Positions 1-12,983 of a DNA stretch of 64,000 bases are shown in pieces. The DNA is from Margaritifera margaritifera. Lineage: Eukaryota > Mollusca > Bivalvia > Unionida > Margaritiferidae. The first letter of the stretch is position 1. Each line of letters starts with the position of its first letter. The position numbers and the translations under genes were made by a program. The notes under the pieces were generated by a model that did not search any database, was not told the DNA's origin, and was given only the letters and a program-made list of their open reading frames with translations. The DNA lies in assembly GCA_029931535.1 (NCBI GenBank), contig JAQPZY010001011.1:310001-374000 (forward strand), given 5' to 3'.

Positions 1-794
1 CATGGCCCTTGGGTCTCAGAACAGCTCATATTTCACCTTAGGTGCACATAAGTGATGTACTTTCTCCAGATTTATTCATTTACGAAGGAATTAGAAGTAC
101 CAATTTAGACTTGGGGAGGGACGGGGTATCTTCAGAACCAATAACTCGAGTGAAGATTTTGACAAATATTGTGACATTTTTTCATTTTCTCACTTATTGA
201 AAAATATACCAGAATTTTTCTTTTTTAAAATGGTCTATACAAGTAAAGTTATGATATATTTGTAGACATTTATTCTAACTAACTGAGCAATATAAAAGAA
301 GCTTGTTTTGTTTTTATGATCTGGCAAATGAGTCCGTGTGTTGAGACTTTATATTTGTCACCTATGGCATCACATAACACTCAACTTTGACAGCTACCTT
401 GTATGACAAGTTGTATTCAGGAGCAAAACACACTAAAGCAAATGCAGACAAACTTACAATTATTCTTTCATGTTGTTACAGATACTGGCAGCTCTTTTCT
501 TATCACATCAAGGTATCATTGCACTAATAGAGACAATCAGCTGTTATTGCATCCTATTGTAGTCCCCAAGAAAATCACGACTGTTTTTTCTCACATTTTT
601 CTGGAGATCTGTTGACCTGTTAAGAATATTACTTATATTCAGTGCAAAGTAGCATTAGAGCTTAAACAGAAATTGAATTATTGAATTCAGCCTCTTGGCT
701 TTTGTGTGGGATGACAAAGCAAACAGATGTGATAAAGCCAGTTCCAGAAAGGTCACTTGCACTACAAATTCCAGTAATTTCATTTACCATTTGG
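1..794. other. AT-rich non-coding stretch, nothing recognised
   Basis: No exon with matching splice sites, RNA gene or repeat structure was recognised here. The short open frames have no recognisable domain and look like chance. Confidence 0.5.
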
Positions 795-990
795 GGACCT
801 AGGGCGGCCGAGTGGTCTAAGGTGCATCTAACCTGTCCACATGGGTTCGAGTCTTGGCTCGGCCAACATGGGTATGTGAGAAAGCTTGCCAGTAGCTTCC
901 CATGGGTTGGTGGTTCTTCCCAGGGTTGTCCTCCACCAAATATACTGGCCGCCATTTATAGCCTATCATGCGCTGAAAAATGGCGTTAAA
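795..990 (+). repeat. tRNA-derived SINE, copy 1
   Basis: The head resembles a tRNA gene. A box-A-like GGCCGAGTGGTCTAA is followed about 40 bases later by a box-B-like GGTTCGAGTCTTGG, the internal RNA polymerase III promoter elements. The body runs through GTATGTGAGAAAGCTTGCC and ends at GCTGAAAAATGGCGTTA followed by an A-rich tail. A second copy lies on the opposite strand at 50005-50253 and matches over head, body and tail. That makes this a dispersed tRNA-headed SINE rather than a functional tRNA gene. The head looks leucine/serine-like, but the anticodon arm is too decayed to assign. The family name is not known to me. Confidence 0.8.
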
Positions 991-1236
991 ACAACAAAAC
1001 TTAATTTACCATTTCCAAAAAATGCAACATAACCTATACTGGGTTTTAAAAAATATAAATTAGTGCTTAGCACAAGTAGGATAGTCTTAGTATAGTTTAA
1101 CTTATAGGTAATGCACTGAATTTTATTACACATCTTGAAAAATCAAGGACATAGATAAAAAACTTAAATGTAGTACTCTGTTGCATAGATTGAAGTTCAG
1201 AAACTGCATTCAATGGAACCCATGCTTTTATTGATG

Positions 1237-1416
1237 CAGTCAAACCTGTCTTAAGCAGCCAAATCTAGGAAGTGAGAATGCTGGCCGCAGAGGACAGGTA
1301 GTTTAACAGAGGTCTACTGCTGCAATAATGTAGTGTTTACAGGACTTTGAAAAAGTGGCTTTATAAGACAGATGATTACTAAATACAAGTGACCTTTAAA
1401 ATAGGTTTGACCCTAG
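1237..1416. mobile_element. possible small MITE with GTCAAACCT ends
   Basis: The left end CAGTCAAACCTGTC is mirrored by a right end AATAGGTTTGACC about 175 bases away. The left end resembles the TIR of the better-preserved 178-bp MITE at 25985-26162, and the lengths agree. The TA target duplication is not preserved, so this is a weak, decayed call. Confidence 0.4.
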
Positions 1417-1789
1417 TTATGGTATCAAAAACAATTATGAAAAATTACAGTACATTTATATACATACATTGGTATGAAAAATCAAGATATTTATGCAGGT
1501 TGATCTTGCTATTGTAATTCATCCATGTATATTTTTGAGAAAAACTTTGTATTTCTGTCGAAAAGTAATATGGCCATTGGTGCATGACAGATTAATCTTG
1601 TAATAGATTAACTTCCCAATAAAGTTCTGTATAGTCTCCATGCTTTTGATTGTTTTTTGGGGTTCTTTTTAGTTCATGAATGTTACCAATTATCTTGAAA
1701 GATTTTCTAATTATACTGTAAATATAGATTAACTTCCCATTCAAGCCCTGTATAGTCTCGAGCTATTTAATAACTTTTTTTTTTCATTA

Positions 1790-2460
1790 GCTCACCTGGC
1801 TGCAAGGCTAATGGCATGGCCCTGCATCCATCCTGCATCTTGTCAACAATTGCAATTTTAAACCTCTTCAAAAACTACTGGACCAATTTTGACCAAATTT
1901 GACACAGAGCATCCTGGTATGAAGAGCTTTCAGATTTATACAGTGATATCGATCTGCCATCAAATGGGCTGCCATTTCTAAAAATTGTAAAAACACTTTC
2001 AGTGACTTCTGATGAAAAAAACACAACTGAATTTGATTAAATTTGACAGAAAGCATCCTGGCAGGAAGACCTTTAAAGGTTGTACAAATGATGCTGATCC
2101 ACTATTAAATATGGCTACCATTACTAAAAATAGAAAAGACAACCTTTAAATGACTGCTTAGAAAAAAGAAGGCTTACTAGAATTTCACAAAGCTCAACAA
2201 AAAGCATCCTGGCATGAAGACCTTTTATCTTGTGTAAATGATTCATATATGCCATAAAATACTGCCACTGTTGCTAAAAACCTTTACCTGACTTCGCAAA
2301 ATCAGCCAAGTAGAATTTGATCAAATTTGACAGAAAGTATCCTGGCATAGAGGGCTTTCAATTCTGTACAAATTATGCTGATCTGCTGTCAAATATGTGC
2401 ACCATCACTAAAAACAGACAAATACTGTTCTTGCCTGCATGCCTATTAAAGCAAGGGAAG
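1790..2460. repeat. decayed tandem array, unit about 150 bp
   Basis: About four diverged units each contain a variant of AATTTGACAGAAAGCATCCTGGCATGAAGA followed by a segment like GATCTGCCATCAAATATGG. Spacing is roughly 140-160 bases. No coding potential. Just upstream, 1603-1645 and 1726-1766 are a separate imperfect direct duplication around AGATTAACTTCCCA. Confidence 0.65.
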
Positions 2461-3600
2461 TAACATACAATAAGGACTATTGGGAATCATAGGTTTGGGT
2501 TATGCTGAGTTATTCCCCTTGTGGAAAATATTTTAAACTTTTTTAAAAATGCGGGATTCATAAAAAAAATTTGATAAAAGCAAAATAGTACACCTTCCTT
2601 GGATTAAATAAAATAATCTATAATCTTAAGCTTAAGAATAATATAAAATAAAAATATAACGAGTAACACTAAGTTGATTAAATGAATTAAGTAAAAGATT
2701 AGCCTGCAAAACAATGAAGTGTATGTAATCTTGGGAATAAATATGTATTGTGCCTGCTTAGCCCAATTAACCAGGTTGTTTGTAATGTACACTGATAACC
2801 TTATTGCTCCAACAAAACTAACCAAAGCCACTTGATACATTAAAATGGTATTGCAATCTTACGTGTATTTTTTTTACATTATCTATTAAATGTCATTAAT
2901 CACAATTATTTTGAATATATATTTTGTATTCTTTTAGCGTTTAATCTAATGAAAACAATAACCCAATATGCTTTTTTCCTGAAACGCTTCCAAATTTAAT
3001 TAGTAATCCAGATATCCTGACCCTCCAAATTTCCAAATGCTCATCCGGGAAACTTGCAGTACATAAAATAGAATTTTAAAAAAATAAACAAAAAATGTAT
3101 TCCAGATTTTCTGAATGTTGTGATCAGATTGCATTCATTGTGTTCTTAGGTAACAGTATCAAGCATCATGCTCATTTGGATGCTTACTTTTTCTCCCAAT
3201 ATTTTTAGCACCTACTGGACATTATACTTGAAAGCGCAATTCAATACTGGCAATATTTGCTTGTTATTTGCTTAGAGTGGTTAGTTCATACAGCAAGTTA
3301 TATGAAACAAATTATTTAAGTAATTATATAGAGTACAGATATAACTTGTGTTATTTAGTAACACTGACAAGGTCTTTTCTCAAAGGAATAAAATTAGGTC
3401 ATGCAACTGCGGTTCACTTGCAGTAAATGGAGAAATAATTAGTCCAAAATAAAGCTTATTCTCATCAATGCAGTTTTTGTGTGTGCATGACACAGGAAAT
3501 TAATATTTGTTTCTAGGTCTAATAGATTGTGTCAACTAAGTGCTCCAATCTTTTATTTCCACTCCAAAGACTCTATACATGTATGCATTTGCTTTCACAA
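2461..3600. other. AT-rich non-coding stretch
   Basis: Very AT-rich sequence with short homopolymers. I see no exon, TIR, tandem array or RNA gene here. Confidence 0.5.
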
Positions 3601-3610
3601 GCTTACATAT

Positions 3611-4779
<1,169 letters not shown>

Positions 4780-4799
4780 TCACAAATATATGGCTGCCC

Positions 4800-7700
4800 C
4801 ATTAAGAACAGTGCTACCACCTTCTCCTAAAATGGTCCTTAGAACAGTGCTAGAACCTTCTCCTAAAACTGTCCTTAGAACAGTGCTAGAACCTTCTAAA
4901 ACTGTCCTTAGAACAGTGCTAACACCTTCTCCTAAAACGGTCCTTAGAACGGTGCTAACACCTTCTCCTAAAATGGTCCTTAGAACAGTGCTAACACCTT
5001 CTCCTAAAATGGTCCTTAGAACAGTGCTAGCACCTTCTCCTAAAACTGTCCTTAGAACAGTGCTAACACCTTCTCCTAAAATGGTCCTTAGAACAGTACT
5101 AACACCTTCTCCTAAAATGGTCCTTAGAACAGTGCTAGCACCTTCTCCTAAAACTGTCCTTAGAACAGTGCTAGCACCTTCTCCTAAAACTGTCCTTAGA
5201 ACAGTGCTAACACCTTCTCCTAAAACTGTCCTTAGAACAGTGCTAACACCTTCTCCTAAAACTGTCCTTAGAACAGTGCTAGCACCTTCTCCTAAAACTG
5301 TCCTTAGAACAGTGCTAACACCTTCTCCTAAAATGGTCCTTAGAACAGTACTAACACCTTCTCCTAAAATGGTCCTTAGAACAGTGCTAGCACCTTCTCC
5401 TAAAACTGTCCTTAGAACAGTGCTAGCACCTTCTCCTAAAACTGTCCTTAGAACAGTGCTAACACCTTCTCCTAAAACTGTCCTTAGAACAGTGCTACCA
5501 CCTTCTCCTAAAACTGTCCTTAGAACAGTGCTAACACCTTCTCCTAAAATGGTCCTTAGAACAGTGCTAGCACCTTCTCCTAAAACTGTCCTTAGAACAG
5601 TGCTAACACCTTCTCCTAAAACTGTCCTTAGAACAGTGCTAACACCTTCTCCTGAAACTGTCCTTAGAACAGTGCTAGAACCTTCTAAAACTGTCCTTAG
5701 AACAGTGCTAACACCTTCTCCTAAAACGGTCCTTAGAACAGTGCTAGAACCTTTTAAAAATGGTCCTTAGAACAGTGCTAGAACCTTCTCCTAAAACGGT
5801 CCTTAGAACAGTGATAGAACCTTCTAAAACTGTCCTTAGAACAGTACTAACACCTTCTCCTAAAACGGTCCTTAGAACAGTGCTAGAACCTTCTCCTAAA
5901 ATGGTCCTTAGAACAGTACTAACACCTTCTCCTAAAATGGTCCTTAGAACAGTACTAACACCTTCTCCTAAAACTGTCCTTAGAACAGTGCTAGCACCTT
6001 CTCCTAAAACTGTCCTTAGAACAGTGCTAACACCTTCTCCTAAAATGGTCCTTAGAACAGTACTAACACCTTCTCCTAAAACGGTCCTTAGAACAGTGCT
6101 AGAACCTTCTAAAACTGTCCTTAGAACAGTACTACCACCTTCTCCTAAAACTGTCCTTAGAACAGTGCTAACACCTTCTCCTAAAATGGTCCTTAGAACA
6201 GTACTAACACATTCTCCTAAAACGGTCCTTAGAACAGTGCTAGAACCTTCTAAAACTGTCCTTAGAACAGTGCTAACACCTTCTCCTAAAACTGTCCTTA
6301 GAACAGTGCTAACACCTTCTCCTAAAACTGTCCTTAGAACAGTACTAACACCTTCTAAAACTGTCCTTAGAACAGTGCTAGAACCTTCTAAAACTGTCCT
6401 TAGAACAGTACTAACACCTTCTAAAACTGTCCTTAGAACAGTGCTAACACCTCCTAAAACTGTCCTTAGAACAGTGCTAACACCTTCTCCTAAAACTGTC
6501 CTTAGAACAGTGCTAACACCTTCTAAAACTGTCCTTAGAACAGTACTACCACCTTCTCCTAAAACTGTCCTTAGAACAGTACTAACACCTTCTAAAACTG
6601 TCCTTAGAACAGTACTACCACCTTCTCCTAAAACTGTCCTTAGAACAGTACTAACACCTTCTAAAACTGTCCTTAGAACAGTACTAACACCTTCTCCTAA
6701 AACTGTCCTTAGAACAGTACTAACACCTTCTCCTAAAACTGTCCTTAGAACAGTACTAGAACCTTCTAAAACTGTCCTTAGAACAGTGCTAGAACCTTCT
6801 CCTAAAACTGTCCTTAGAACAGTACTACACCTTCTAAAACTGTCCTTAGAACAGTGCTACCACCTTCTCCTAAAACTGTCCTTAGAACAGTGCTAACACC
6901 TTCTAAAACTGTCCTTAGAACAGTGCTAGAACCTTCTACTAAAACTGTCCTTAGAACAGTACTAACACCTTCTCCTAAAACTGTCCTTAGAACAGTGCTA
7001 CCACCTTCTCCTAAAACTGTCCTTAGAACAGTGCTAGCACCTTCTAAAACTGTCCTTAGAACAGTACTAGAACCTTCTAAAACTGTCCTTAGAACAGTGC
7101 TACCACCTTCTCCTAAAACTGTCCTTAGAACAGTGCTAACACCTTCTAAAACTGTCCTTAGAACAGTGCTAGAACCTTCTACTAAAACTGTCCTTAGAAC
7201 AGTACTAACACCTTCTAAAACTGTCCTTAGAACAGTGCTACCACCTTCTCCTAAAACTGTCCTTAGAACAGTACTAGAACCTTCTAAAACTGTCCTTAGA
7301 ACAGTGCTAGAACCTTCTCCTAAAACTGTCCTTAGAACAGTGCTAACACCTTCTCCTAAAACTGTCCTTAGAACACTGCTAGAACCTTCTCCTAAAACTG
7401 TCCTTAGAACAGTACTAACACCTTCTCCTAAAACTGTCCTTAGAACAGTGCTAGCACATTCTCCTAAAATGGTCCTTAGAACAGTGCAGGAACCTTCTCC
7501 TGAAACTGTCCTTAGAACAGTGCTAACACCTTCTCCTAAAACTGTCCTTAGAACAGTGCTAGAACCTTCTAAAACTGTCCTTAGAACAGTACTAGAACCT
7601 TCTAAAACTGTCCTTAGAACAGTGCTAACACCTTCTCCTAAAACTGTCCTTAGAACAGTGCTAACACCTTCTCCTAAAACTGTCCTTAGAACAGTACTAA

Positions 7701-8540
7701 CACCTTCTAAAACTGTCCTTAGAACAGTGCTAGAACCTTCTCCTAAAACTGTCCTTAGAACAGTACTAACACCTTCTCCTAAAACTGTCCTTAGAACAGT
7801 GCTAGAACCTTCTAAAACTGTCCTTAGAACAGTGCTAGAACCTTCTAAAACTGTCCTTAGAACAGTGCTAGAACCTTCTAAAACTGTCCTTAGAACAGTA
7901 CTAGAACCTTCTAAAACTGTCCTTAGAACAGTGCTAGAACCTTCTAAAACTGTCCTTAGAACAGTACTAGAACCTTCTAAAACTGTCCTTAGAACAGTGC
8001 TAGAACCTACTAAAACTGTCCTTAGAACAGTGCTAGAACCTTCTAAAACTGTCCTTAGAACAGTGCTAGAACCTTCTAAAACTGTCCTTAGAACAGTACT
8101 AGAACCTTCTAAAACTGTCCTTAGAACAGTGCTAACACCTTCTCCTAAAACTGTCCTTAGAACAGTGCTAACACCTTCTCCTAAAACTGTCCTTAGAACA
8201 GTACTAACACCTTCTCCTAAAACTGTCCTTAGAACAGTACTAACACCTTCTCCTAAAACTGTCCTTAGAACAGTGCTAGAACCTTCTAAAACTGTCCTTA
8301 GAACAGTACTAACACCTTCTAAAACTGTCCTTAGAACAGTGCTAACACCTTCTCCTAAAACTGTCCTTAGAACAGTGCTAACACCTTCTCCTAAAACTGT
8401 CCTTAGAATAGTGCTAACACCTTCTCCTAAAACTGTCCTTAGAACAGTGCTAACACCTTCTCCTAAAACTGTCCTTAGAACAGTACTAACACCTTCTCCT
8501 AAAACTGTCCTTAGAACAGTGCTAGAACCTTCTACTAAAA
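4800..8540. repeat. 36/33-bp minisatellite, about 105-110 units
   Basis: A single uninterrupted array. The long unit is 36 bases (CCTTCTCCTAAAACTGTCC then TTAGAACAGTGCTAACA). The short unit lacks one CCT and is 33 bases. Both are multiples of three, so frames stay open through the array. Variable sites recur: ACT/ACG/ATG before GTCC, GTG or GTA before CTA, and ACA/GAA/GCA/CCA at the unit end. Each unit carries the imperfect 17-base palindrome ACTGTCCTTAGAACAGT. Two single-base indels break the common frame: an insertion near 5753-5760 and a deletion near 6824-6828. They compensate each other. ATG-type (K-M-V-L) units cluster before about 6200, and short GAA units dominate 7800-8100. Confidence 0.97.
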
Positions 8541-8595
8541 CCACCGGGATAATCAAAAGGGTACAAATCACAGTACAGACTTGGAATGCTCTCAT
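6814..8595 (-). CDS. candidate secreted tandem-repeat protein (minus strand)
   Basis: Not a recognised gene. The open frame starts at the ATG at 8595, just outside the array; an in-frame TTG precedes it. It encodes about 593 residues. The first 22 are leader-like: Met-Arg, then a hydrophobic run containing VICTLLIIPVVL, then VEG. After that come 11- or 12-residue repeats of the form STVLRTVLGEGV or STVLRTVLEGS up to the stop at 6814. The stop is reached only because of a one-base deletion near 6826. In the original frame, restored by a compensating indel near 5755, the array would read to a TGA at 4780-4782, followed by an AATAAA. The plus strand is also open (for example 6854-8743) but lacks a comparable leader. 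A minisatellite with chance frames is the alternative; there is no evidence of expression. Confidence 0.4.
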   Translation of the reverse strand: MRAFQVCTVICTLLIIPVVLVEGSSTVLRTVLGEGVSTVLRTVLGEGVSTVLRTVLGEGVSTILRTVLGEGVSTVLRTVLGEGVSTVLRTVLEGVSTVLRTVLEGSSTVLRTVLGEGVSTVLRTVLGEGVSTVLRTVLGEGVSTVLRTVLGEGVSTVLRTVLEGSSTVLRTVLEGSSTVLRTVLEGSSTVLRTVLVGSSTVLRTVLEGSSTVLRTVLEGSSTVLRTVLEGSSTVLRTVLEGSSTVLRTVLEGSSTVLRTVLEGSSTVLRTVLGEGVSTVLRTVLGEGSSTVLRTVLEGVSTVLRTVLGEGVSTVLRTVLGEGVSTVLRTVLEGSSTVLRTVLEGSSTVLRTVLGEGVSTVLRTVSGEGSCTVLRTILGECASTVLRTVLGEGVSTVLRTVLGEGSSSVLRTVLGEGVSTVLRTVLGEGSSTVLRTVLEGSSTVLRTVLGEGGSTVLRTVLEGVSTVLRTVLVEGSSTVLRTVLEGVSTVLRTVLGEGGSTVLRTVLEGSSTVLRTVLEGASTVLRTVLGEGGSTVLRTVLGEGVSTVLRTVLVEGSSTVLRTVLEGVSTVLRTVLGEGGSTVLRTVLEGVVLF

Positions 8596-8599
8596 CAAT

Positions 8600-9055
8600 T
8601 TTGAGCTTATATTAAATATATACAGGATTTTTATCCTCTTTCAGGTACATAACTGTAGTCATTTGGAATGCGGCATACATGTTTTTTTTTGTATATATGA
8701 AACATTTTTTATTTTTATTTTGAAGGGGAATACATTTACTTAAACAATTTTTGACCATCTTTGAAAATGATATTACAGCATGAAGTACTAGTGTCAATAC
8801 AATGTGTTTCATATTTTACCTTGTTGCTAGATTGATGCAACATGAAACAAGAAATTAAGAAAAAACTTTATGTGATAAAGAAAAAAACAAAGAATGGTAA
8901 ATTATACTATGATATAGACCTGAATATATGTAAAGCAATATAACAAAAATAAAACAGTTAATTCAATCTTTTGTTCTTTTTTATGATATCGATTGCAAGG
9001 CATCACCAATACAAAAATGTTATTGTCATGGTTTTCATTGACATGAATACTAAGT
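8600..9055. other. non-coding stretch beside the minisatellite
   Basis: AT-rich. On the minus strand, TATATATTTAATATAAG lies just upstream of the ATG at 8595 and could be a TATA-like element or part of an intron end. No other structure seen. Confidence 0.4.
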
Positions 9056-9310
9056 AGTTCTTCTTAGATACAATTACCTATTCATCCGTATGTAATATTT
9101 ACCTATCAGTATGTGCAAGTGTGAGACAGAGAAATCTATATGTAAAATCTACCTATCAGTATATGTGTGTGTGAGACGGAGAGAAATCTATATGTAATAT
9201 AGACATATCAGTATATGTGTGCGTGCAAGACAGAGTGCAAAACAGTCCATTGGCATCATACTCGTGCTCCAATAAATGCTTGGCATCATACTCCTGCTCC
9301 AATAATTGCT
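9056..9310. repeat. short local duplications
   Basis: About three copies of a roughly 65-base unit containing ACCTATCAGTATATGTGTG, GAGACAGAG and AAATCTATATGTAA. These are followed by two copies of a 30-base unit, TGGCATCATACTCGTGCTCC plus AATAAATGCT. Confidence 0.75.
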
Positions 9311-9399
9311 TATCTTTTAAACAGGCTTTTTTTTCTATCACTATTCAACTACATATAAAAGGCGAGGTCAGAGGTAAAGCGGAAGATTTTTAACGGTAC

Positions 9400-11015
9400 T
9401 GGTGGAAGAGAAGAGCTTGTGGGATGGTCTGTTGTCCACTGTCTATCCATCCGTTAGCACAAGTTTGTTATCGCTACACCTCCTAAACTACTTGGAGGAT
9501 TGCCATGAAACTATACACACACATTCATCCCATGGTCTAGTTGGTCCTAGATGAAAATGGTGCTGCTCACAAATCTGATATGGCCACCACAGTGGCCATC
9601 TTGAAAATTTTGTTTTAGTACTCCTCCTGAATGGATGGTCATATCAACATGGGGTTTTCACTAAAAGACTTCTTATGATGTCTAGTTGGTCCTAAATGAA
9701 AATGGTGCCAATCTGACATCCACTATGGCTGCCATGGCAGCCATCTTGAAAATCTTGTTATGGATTAATGGATGGTCATATCAACATGGAATTTTCACTA
9801 AAAAACTTCTTATAATGTCTACTTAGTCCTTAATGAAAATGATGCAATTTTATTCCAATATGGACACCATGGCAGCCATCTTGAAAATCTCATCGCAACT
9901 CCTCCTGAACAGAAACGTTATATTGAAGAGGGGTTTTCACCAATAGACTTCTGATCATGTCCAGTTGGTCTTAAGTGAACATGGTGCTGATGTGACATCC
10001 CAGTATGGCCACCACATAGCAGCCATCTTGAAAATCTTGTTATCGCTACTCCTCCTGAATGGATGGTTGTATCAACACAAGGTTTTCACTAAAAGACTTC
10101 TTATGATGTCTACTTGGTCCTAAAGGAAAATGGTGCCAATCTGACATCCAATATGACCACCACAGCTGCCATCTAGAATTTTTTTTTATCACTACTCCTC
10201 CTGAACAGGAAGTCATACTGACATGGGGTTTTCACCACAAGACTTCTTATGATGTCTACTTGGTCCTAAATGAAAATGGTGCTGATCTGGGTCTAATATG
10301 GCTGCCACAGTGGCCAACTTGAAAATCTTGTAATCACTACTTCTCCTGAATGAATGGTCATATCATCATGGGGTTTTCACTAAAAGACTTCTTATAATGT
10401 TTTGTTGATCTTAAATTCAAATGGTGCTGATCTGACATCCAATATGTGGCCATCTTAAAAATCTTGTTTTAGCTACTCCTCTTAAAAGGAAAGTAATTTT
10501 GACATGAGGTTTCCATCATAAGAGTTCTTATGGTGTCTACTTGGTTCTAAATGAAAATGACTAACCCTCAATATAGCCATTATGGTGGTTATCTTGAAAA
10601 TATTGTTATCTCTACTCCCAATGGATGGTTATATCAACATGGGGTTTTCACCAATAGACTTCTAATGATACCTAATTGGTCCTAAATGAAAATGGTGCCA
10701 GTCATACATCCAATATGGCTGCCATGACGGCTGTCGTGAAAATCGTGTTGTCAATACTCCCCCTTAATGTATCATTATTATGACATGGGGTTTTCGAACA
10801 AAGACTTCTAATGATGTCTACTTTGTCCTAAATGAAAATGGTGTCAATCTGACATCCAATATGTCCACCACAGCAGCTAATTTGAAAATATTGTTATCAC
10901 TGAAGAATATGAGATGGTTTCAACACTCAGCAGTTAAAAAGGAAGAAATGGCCTCATCTTGAATTCCTGGAAATTCTTTTTGCCCAGTAGAGCATCAGTC
11001 CCTTCAAAGGACTCT
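9400..11015 (-). mobile_element. tandem-core hairpin-ended element, copy A
   Basis: Read on the minus strand this is one copy of a family also present at 11016-12425, 25770-27692, 51430-54660 and 57224-58620. It starts at 11015 with AGAGTCCTTTGAAGGGACTG, then GATGCTCTACTGG and AAAGAATTTCCAGG. The core holds about ten diverged units of 135-155 bases (GGTCCTAAATGAAAATGG, ATGGCTGCCAT, CATCTTGAAAATCTTGTTAT). It ends with an ATTGCCATGAAACT segment and a degenerate hairpin region near 9400-9425. This resembles bivalve pearl elements or Helentron-associated HINEs. It is non-coding and non-autonomous. Confidence 0.7.
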
Positions 11016-12425
11016 GGTTATCACTACACTTCCTACACTCAGAGGGAAGTCAGGAAACTTGGCTTATATTTCCATCCCGAGGTCTAATTGGTCCAAAATG
11101 AAAATATTCCCCCACTTGACATCCAATATGGCCACCATGATGGCCAACTTGAAAATCTTGTTATCGCTACTTCTCTTGAATGGATGGTCATATCAACAGG
11201 GGGTTTTCACTAAGACTTTTTATTGTTGATGGTCCAGAGAATGGTGCTAATCTGACATCCAACATGACTGTCATCCTGAAAATCTTTTGCTGCTACTCCT
11301 AAACAGATGCTCATAATGACAGTTTTCACTAAAAGACCTCTTAATGTAGAGGAGCTAAAAGGAAAATGGTGCCAATCAGACATCTATGGTGGCCATCACA
11401 TCATCACTACTCCTCCTGCATGGATGGTCAGTTCACCACTGTGTTTATGGCATAAAATTAATGTGGTGCCAATCTGACACCCAACATGGGTTCCATTGTG
11501 GACATCTTGAAAATCTTATCACTACATCTTCAGAATAGATAGTCATATTGACTTGGGGTTTTCACTAAAAAACATTTTATGATATGTAGTTGGTCCTTAA
11601 TGAAAATGTTACAGATATGACTTCACAATATAGATGACATAGCAGTTATCATGAAGATCTTATTACGACTACTCCTTCTGAATGGGTGGTCATATCAATA
11701 TGAGGTATTCACTAAAACACTTATGGCTATGTATTTGGTCCTATATTACAATGATCCTTATCTAACCTCCAAAATGGCTGCCTGAGTTGCCATCTTGAAA
11801 ATCTTGTGGCTACATCTCCTGAATGGATGGTTGTATCAACATGGGCTTTTGACTAAAACACTATGAAATTGGTATTGATCTGAGCACCAACAATGGCATT
11901 TAATTTATCATTATTACTCTCAAAAGAATGCTGGAATCGGTGTTCAAAACTTGATTAGAAATGATCAATATAGGCCTAAAGCAAGTTTAAACTACAGGTC
12001 CTTCATGGGAGATGTATGCCCCACCATAAAAGTTACAAATTACAAGAAAATACGGAGTACAAAATGTATTCCACTGATTCTGCAGCCTCAGAAAGGTCAA
12101 TATGATTATCATCAGAAAACACATCAAAATCCGAGTCGTAGTAATCCTTAATTTGTCACTGTCTGCTACAACACTGATACTCGGTTTCCTTTTCAACAGT
12201 ATTTATAGCATCACACAACCAGGTTTGCATGTTTTTTGTACACAGATACTTGTTATCGTTGATCAACAACAGGTATCAGTAAGACACGGAAAGGATTTCA
12301 ATTCCAGAAATTTAAAAAGACAAAACGAGGGGGAAAAATGCTATTGTATCGTGAATTTATGCAAATTCTTTTTTGCCAGTAGACCATCTGTCCTTTTGAG
12401 GGACTCATTTTCATGTGCACATAGT
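11016..12425 (-). mobile_element. tandem-core element, copy B, abutting copy A
   Basis: The sequence directly after copy A begins with TTATCACTACACTTCCTACAC, the segment that lies inside the hairpin end of copy A, so the terminal hairpin is missing. A core of about seven to eight decayed units follows to about 11890. The opposite terminus at 12340-12425 (AATTCTTTTTTGCCAGTAGA, then TGTCCTTTTGAGGGACTC) matches the first terminus of copy A. The two copies are therefore arranged head to tail. Confidence 0.6.
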
Positions 12426-12983
12426 TTTCTGTCCTAATGTTGATGTATGAAACACATCTTAAACACTAATCTATTTGATTAGTTCATTTGTTTCTAAGTG
12501 AGCAGCAACCTGTGGAGAAAATAAACCCTCTAGATTTAGAGTTGAATGCACCTGCGAGTCACACTCTTGCCACATACCCTATTTGAAAGCCAACTTCCTC
12601 TCCTTTTAGATGAGCCATGTTGTTGAATTCAGAAATGGTCAGGTTTCTATAAAAATTAAGGTTTCTTGCAAAAGTAAAATTTTCTTATTGGCAACAAATA
12701 ACTGGAATATGGGGGTTACACAATATAACCTTGCTACCTTATGTAAGCTGTATTCATTTAGAATCCACCTGTGATTTAATTGATATTAATTCACATTTTA
12801 CACCTATACAGCAAAATTGTATTTTTGAATATTAAGGTCCCAATACTGATTTTTAGCTGTTAAATCATCCATTTCTTTGATCAAAAAGTTACAGAAGAGG
12901 TGACACAAAGGCACATTTATTTTAATACTATTGTAGTAGTGGAAACACTAGGTTGTCAACTTCACTGTACTTTTTGTGACTTA
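12426..12983. other. non-coding stretch
   Basis: No exon or repeat structure recognised between the tandem-core element and the palindromic MITE. Confidence 0.4.

Noticed and set aside
799..875. Functional tRNA-Leu gene
   Set aside because: The acceptor stem does not pair, the anticodon arm is decayed, and the sequence continues into a SINE body found elsewhere.
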